DNA of 64,000 nt, taken from assembly GCA_013420905.1 (NCBI GenBank), contig JAAXNY010000011.1:806001-870000 (forward strand), given 5' to 3'. Within the stretch, counting starts at the first letter, position 1, and every line of letters starts with the position of its first letter. Made by a program: the position numbers and the translations under genes. Below, piece by piece: positions 59,432 to 64,000 of this stretch. The notes under the pieces are model-generated. The model was not told the origin of the DNA, ran no database searches, and was given only the letters and a program-made list of their open reading frames with translations. Source of the DNA: Collybia mongolica. Its lineage: Eukaryota; Basidiomycota; Agaricomycetes; Agaricales; Clitocybaceae.

Positions 59432-60526
59432 ACAGTGCATATATATTCTTTGGGTGTCCCCCCAGATCGGTAGTAAGCTGGCTGGGGTCGCAGGTTGCGC
59501 TTAGGGACCCACCCCCTCGCCCGTCCTGGGTGCTCGGCACCTGGACAGAAAGGTGGAGGGGTTGTCGCGGCGCGTGTCATATGAGAGTGTAATTTACTGG
59601 CATCATGATCTTGTGACTGTATAACATACTGAATGATACCTGACATTCAAGGAAATATTTTGGAGGGCCACTGAGTACTGAATAACAATGGGTATCTTTC
59701 ATGAGATATCATAGTCGTCAATATTGAGGTAGAGTGATGACCATGATGATAATCATTATCAGTATCATATAGAGTACAGAACTGTCCTGAAATACTTGAG
59801 ACTCGTTGTAAGGCGCCTCGTAAGGTCAATCCTAACCGTGGAGGAATTGGCCGAAATAAACGCCTCTTCAACAGTTAGTCTATTTTCCCCGCATTAGCAA
59901 CTCCAGTCCCGGTTCAATTCTTCGAGCACAGAGTGAATAGCCAGGGGTTCGGTAAGCGCTTTGCGCTTGATGGCACGACAGAATTGGCGAAGCCAGAATA
60001 AAGGTTGTGTATTTAGTTCATTATGAGAATGTTAACGGAACAACGTAAAGGATAAAACAGACTCGGAATTGACGAAGTTTAATACATAAACTATCACTTT
60101 AGGGCCGGCCCACCGGAGCCTGTGCGAATTCCAATCTCGACAAGTATTCAACGGCATTTGTTGAAAAGCGGCACTAAAGAATTCAAAGAGCACCTCAAAC
60201 TGCAGAAGAATGGGAGCAGGTAACTATTTGAAAAGAATGTTGGGGAACTCGCGGGAGTTGGAGGGGAGGTTTATGCAGTTACTGGCCCACTCCCAAGAAC
60301 TCACCTTTAAATCAGACATCACGTAATTTGTACCATCAAGCTGAGCGATCAGAGAAGACATTAGTGAACCATTCGCATAGATTCAGGCTGTTGCTATAAT
60401 CCTTGTCCACAAAGCACAAGTTGATCTTCGTGTGATCCTTCTTCATTCGATCTTAAAAGAACGACCTTGAATGACCTGTTCCCCATCCCAACGCGGTGCA
60501 TAACGTAGGTTTTTACCCTCTTGCTC
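59432..60526. other. 3' flank of aminotransferase B and intergenic region
   Basis: The first ~600 bp are the duplicated 3' flank, ending near 60032. The rest contains a few coding-like minus-strand stretches. On the minus strand, directly after the TAG at 60527, the same frame stays open for about 27 more residues (RYAPRWDGEQVIQGRSFKIE). The unrecognised gene ending at 60527 may therefore once have been longer. Confidence 0.4.
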
Positions 60527-61472
60527 CTACCCGACATTGACGTCCTGGGGATTTCTTGATCCATGTTCATAGTTGTACCCGCAGAGGTAGTGAAAACCGG
60601 AGTCGTCTGCTATTTCAATGCCCCAGCCATAACACTTCCTCTTCATGATGGAAAAATTATCGTCTCCCTCGTTCCACGCGTAAAGGAAGGTGTTCGTGTA
60701 GATAACGTTTGTCGGATAGGTTTCAACATAAATCGAGGGAAACCACTTGTTGGTGGTAGTCCGGGCTTCAAATTTGAATGTGGGCCCAAAGGAAGAATCG
60801 CCGAGGTACTCTTTGTCGTTAAGATCTATACAAGGAGAAACAAGTTTAGGGAGTAGCTGCTTGCAAAGTAGGGTATTGGGTAGCCTTGTTATTTTCGAGT
60901 GTTCATTGTCATAGATTTCAATTAACAGATAGAGGGCGGTGGATTGACTGTGCGCGGTTTATTAACAAAGTCAAGGATTTGTCGATTGGGGACACGATAC
61001 CATACTTCGGGCCTGACGCCGAGTTACTGTCGCTTTCATAATGATCCCAGTCGTAATCGATCATGATCTTGTCGGTTAGACTGGTAAGAGAGCCTTCCCC
61101 AACGATAGCGCTCTGGAACCAATCGAGCTGATTGGCAATACCCATAGTAGTGGATCGTGGCTGTTTCTTAAATTCTTCCAGTTGTTCGACTTTGTGCACC
61201 GATGGTTCAAAGGTTGTGTTGGCTACAACAGTAGATAAAGCTTGCTCATTTTGCTTACTGTTGATAAATGTTTAAAACAAGGTCATTTAACGTAACTCGC
61301 AGTATTGCGAACCTGAGATCCAGCCCCGACGTGTATGTTTCGAAAAAAAGTGACTGCTCTGATTAATTGCTTCCACAGCTGCCACTTCTTTAGAAATAAA
61401 CGGACTTCTTTCGGAATCGTTGCCGAGTGTAGTGGTCTCGGTAGGTTGGGGTGAGGTGATCCTGTCTATCAT
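60527..61472 (-). CDS. Unrecognised protein candidate (3 exons, ~243 aa)
   Basis: A tentative minus-strand model: 61297-61472, 61001-61257 and 60527-60825. The last exon is convincingly protein-like: EYLGDSSFGPTFKFEA, KWFPSIYVETYPTNVIYTNTF, then KRKCYGWGIEI and GFHYLCGYNYEHGS. Its composition (aromatic-rich, a pair of Cys, N-x-T sites) suggests an extracellular or lumenal beta-rich domain, but no signal peptide is visible at this start. The second exon is acidic (DYDWDHYESDSNS). The joins preserve frame, but intron sizes of 39 and 175 nt are unusual here, so the boundaries are uncertain. I recognise no family. An open frame at 62015-62467 on the same strand could be another exon or unrelated. 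Confidence 0.4.
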
Positions 61473-63079
61473 AAGCTATTCATCTCACTCACCTGAAAAG
61501 CAATCTTATCCTAATTGGTTTTTAGGTCCATCCAATTTCCATTGACTTCAGTGTTCGTTGTGTCTTTTATTGTGCCCATCGCCTTCAGTCTTTTTTCTTC
61601 CGTGACGTTCTTGAGCTTGGAGAACAGGAGCCCGCCAGCCTTTCCGGCAATCCATTTTACAGTGGTTGATGGAGTGAGAAAGAACGAAGAATGTTTGTGC
61701 AGATGGCGGGGATATGTTCTAATATATTTTCCTCGTCAAGAAGGGAGTGTCAGAAATCAATAGTTATCAATCCCATGGACGTTGTCCCTGCGCGATTCTC
61801 GGGTAGTAAAGATGGTATTTGACCGTGTCACTAGTCAAAATCTTGAATAGGTGTCGCTACCTCCTACGGTTGGTCGGAATAGACCGAAATCTTTTGCAAA
61901 AAAGACCAAATAACCACAGGCTAGTTCGGATCCATGTTTCGCCGGGGTTCTAAAATTCGGAGGTGGCGACATCATGGATATCACGAAAGAGATCGGATAT
62001 TGGGGTACTCATGATCATGTCATGGTGCTATCTGAAACCAGAGAAAGAAGGCATTTAACATCCCCATCGGTCGAATGTGTTGGTAATTTATTGAGGGTAA
62101 CATCATACTGTATAGGGCACATATCATGACCAAGTGGGAAATAATCCACAATGTCCCCGTGGTAATCCGTCATTCCAAAACCCCAAGTCTGGGAGATGAG
62201 AGGGGGTAAAAAATGTGCTCGTTCGTCGCAAAAAGTGGCCTTGTATGCAGCGGCGGCGGCGTTCGACATGTAGCTAGTGCATCTTCCCGCCGATAACTTG
62301 CCGCCTTTTGTCGGGGTCCTGACAAAGACAATCTCCAGTTTAGGGTGTTGTGGTGAGCGTATAACTAGCTTCGTGCAACAGACATGACACCAGGACAGTG
62401 GGTTGACACGTAAAACCCCAATCATCAAAGGCGAACCTCCTGTGCGCAGAGTCACAAGTCCAATCAAGGCGCTAGGGCGTTAGGCCTTGATTAGTATAGT
62501 ATATGGATCTTCTGTCCTTCTGTCCTATCGCATTCCAATAGGCAAGCCGTTTCCGACAGTTGCCCGTCTGCCAACCCTTCCAAGTTTCACTTAGGTCTCA
62601 AACATGTTTCTGCAAGGCAAGTGAAAACATACATCATGAATGAAGCCTTACCACGAGTATCCGGGCGTCATGTGGGCTTCATGGAGATCCTGTGGACCGG
62701 GAGTAGGACTGCAGACATCATGTGCGTTGCAGCTGATGCGCGTCAATGATAGACGTACTTCGAGTTTGATCAGGTGAAGAGCGCTGATGGAAAATACCTA
62801 GAATGTCCTTGAGATGATCAGAGGCACCACAGCTCGGGATATCTGCAATAACTATAAAATGAATAAGTAAAAATTTATATCACTTTTCGCCCAGGCAGTT
62901 TCGTCGGTCTCCGGTCCGGTGGCGTATTTGTGCGTGCTTACTTATCAAGGGGTTTCTAGAATTTTTCGCGTGTTTTTACGTGTAAGCTTAAGCGAGCCAA
63001 ATTGGCAATCCAGTTTATCTCGTCTCAACACGAGTGCGAACCTACTTTTTCACCTCTCTCAACTTGGGGTTCGTTAACC
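61473..63079. other. Intergenic region upstream of CHO2
   Basis: No supported gene. A 150-codon minus-strand frame (62015-62467) lacks a good start and recognisable domains. The last 200 bp before 63080 are the probable CHO2 promoter/leader. Confidence 0.4.
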
Positions 63080-64000
63080 ATGTCCCCCCCTCAGAGTTTT
63101 TTGCGCCAACGTGGCACAGCGAAGGAAACACTACCAAAAAGTGTCACTGAGGAGCAAACTTCAAGGTTGCGACGCGAAGAAGTAGTATGGGGAAAGACAC
63201 CAGGGGGTGAAGGTATATCTGATCGTCTTTTATCGGGAACGCTGTTTCTAACGTTTCGCCCAGTTTTCCGCGTCCCTACGACACACGATGTATTAACTAC
63301 ATTGTTCCATCCTGGATATCCGAAGAGTCACCTTGACCTCCTAAACTTGGGCTTACTAGGCTTACAGCTCGTCATCTTTTTCCTACTGCCACGTCATGCT
63401 TCTCAGATATTTTTCTTTTTCTATTTCGCGTTCTGGCGGGGTGCTTACGACGCTGGACTTGGCTGGGTGCTCACTAAGCAGAGCAAGAAGAAATGGGTCG
63501 TCAGGGAGGTCCAAAGGTTGGGCTGGCTCGATGCTGATCGTCGTCCGGCGGTTCGCAATTGGATTAGAGACCAACTCGCGGGCAAGATGGGCAAGGATTA
63601 TTCCTTCGATGTCGGTTAATTTTAGATACCAAATGAAGCTTCACTCACAGAAAATTAGGAATTACCACTTGAGTACAATACGTGGTTGCTGTTCCGCCAA
63701 GCCGTGGACGTCATCCTTGTCAAGTCAGTTTTCTTTTGTTCTCTGCGACCATAGATGTTGATGGAATCGTACAGCGACTTCTTGTCCTACTGTATGTTCG
63801 CATTTTCTTGTTTCCGGGTTCCGGATGGCCTATCATTTGGAGTGCATGTCATGAGGTATGTTCGCATATCTTGATTACTTGATCCGCTCACGCTCCTTGT
63901 ATAGATGGCTTGGTGGCATCGTGCTCATTGCGTTCAACCTTTGGGTAAAAACGGAAGCCCACAATGTTGTTAAGGATTATGGCTGGTACTGGGGTGACGT
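63080..64000 (+). CDS. CHO2: Phosphatidylethanolamine N-methyltransferase (CHO2), 5' part
   Basis: CHO2 carries out the first S-adenosylmethionine-dependent methylation of phosphatidylethanolamine towards phosphatidylcholine in the ER membrane. Exons in the window: 63080-63212, 63264-63610, 63659-63723, 63775-63855 and 63905 to beyond the end. Introns are 48-51 nt; the second has a weak donor GTCGGT, chosen because it gives the family sequence [13 protein letters not shown]. Family blocks are [81 protein letters not shown] and [21 protein letters not shown]. Several membrane spans are visible. About 210 of the usual ~900 residues lie here; the gene runs off the window. Confidence 0.95.

Larger units (their letters stand above)
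55576..60032 (+). repeat. Segmental duplication, copy B (right)
   Basis: Same-orientation copy of 17602-21872. It starts at the same T-run within DHHC exon 7 and stays alignable until about 60032, past the point where copy A is cut by the Gypsy-1 LTR. It is slightly longer than A because of promoter differences near 57000-57070 and 57185-57200. In the DHHC part, B often has TG/CA where A has CG (for example 55830-55860). Confidence 0.93.

Noticed and set aside
60563..60856. 97-codon plus-strand frame opposite the orphan gene
   Set aside because: The minus-strand reading has a better acceptor site and much more protein-like composition; the plus frame looks like its antisense shadow.
62015..62467. 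150-codon minus-strand frame as a separate gene
   Set aside because: No ATG near the start of the frame, no recognisable motif and no clear splice partners; mentioned only as a possible exon.
1..64000. CRISPR arrays, bacterial operons, riboswitches, rRNA genes
   Set aside because: The window is eukaryotic (spliced fungal genes); the repeats are transposon-derived and have no regular spacer structure.

Overview
The window looks like nuclear DNA of a basidiomycete fungus, most likely a mushroom-forming Agaricomycete. The genes are packed with 48-75 nt introns (GT...AG, CTNAC-like branch points). Their products are fungal: a DCN1-type neddylation factor, a Pop8-like RNase P/MRP subunit, a DHHC palmitoyltransferase, ornithine aminotransferase and the CHO2 phosphatidylethanolamine methyltransferase. 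The repeats are also typical of fungi: chromodomain Ty3/Gypsy elements, hAT and Tc1.

Layout. 1-21.9 kb is a gene-bearing flank: a spliced membrane protein (1726-3650), a conserved-looking orphan protein (8024-8926), DCN1 (11506-12721), Pop8-like (15656-16020, minus), a DHHC palmitoyltransferase (16233-18782) and ornithine aminotransferase copy A (19101-21281). Long stretches between them (3.7-8.0, 8.9-11.5 and 12.7-15.6 kb) hold no gene I can support. 21.9-55.6 kb is a nested, AT-rich transposon block. It holds a decayed minus-strand Gypsy element cut by a 3.7 kb hAT element and by a 0.9 kb repeat (here called R900), an apparently intact Tc1 element, a nearly full and recent chromodomain Gypsy element (36262-42558), a SINE-like insertion, several TIR-bearing non-autonomous elements and two sets of long inverted repeats. 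55.6-60.0 kb is a second copy of 17.6-21.9 kb, with a broken 3' piece of the DHHC gene and ornithine aminotransferase copy B. 60-64 kb holds an unrecognised minus-strand gene candidate and the 5' part of CHO2.

Main interpretation. The DHHC-3'-end/ornithine aminotransferase segment was duplicated, and the two copies now flank the transposon block. Decay is reciprocal. Copy A keeps the whole DHHC gene, but its aminotransferase has non-consensus changes, including loss of the arginine in the IVRFAPPL motif. Copy B keeps a canonical aminotransferase but only a dead DHHC fragment. In both copies the damaged gene is the one nearer the transposons. CGA-to-TGA type nonsense changes recur in the Gypsy and hAT elements, which fits CpG deamination centred on the repeats.

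All splice models and comparisons were made by eye. No alignment, search or transcript evidence was available.
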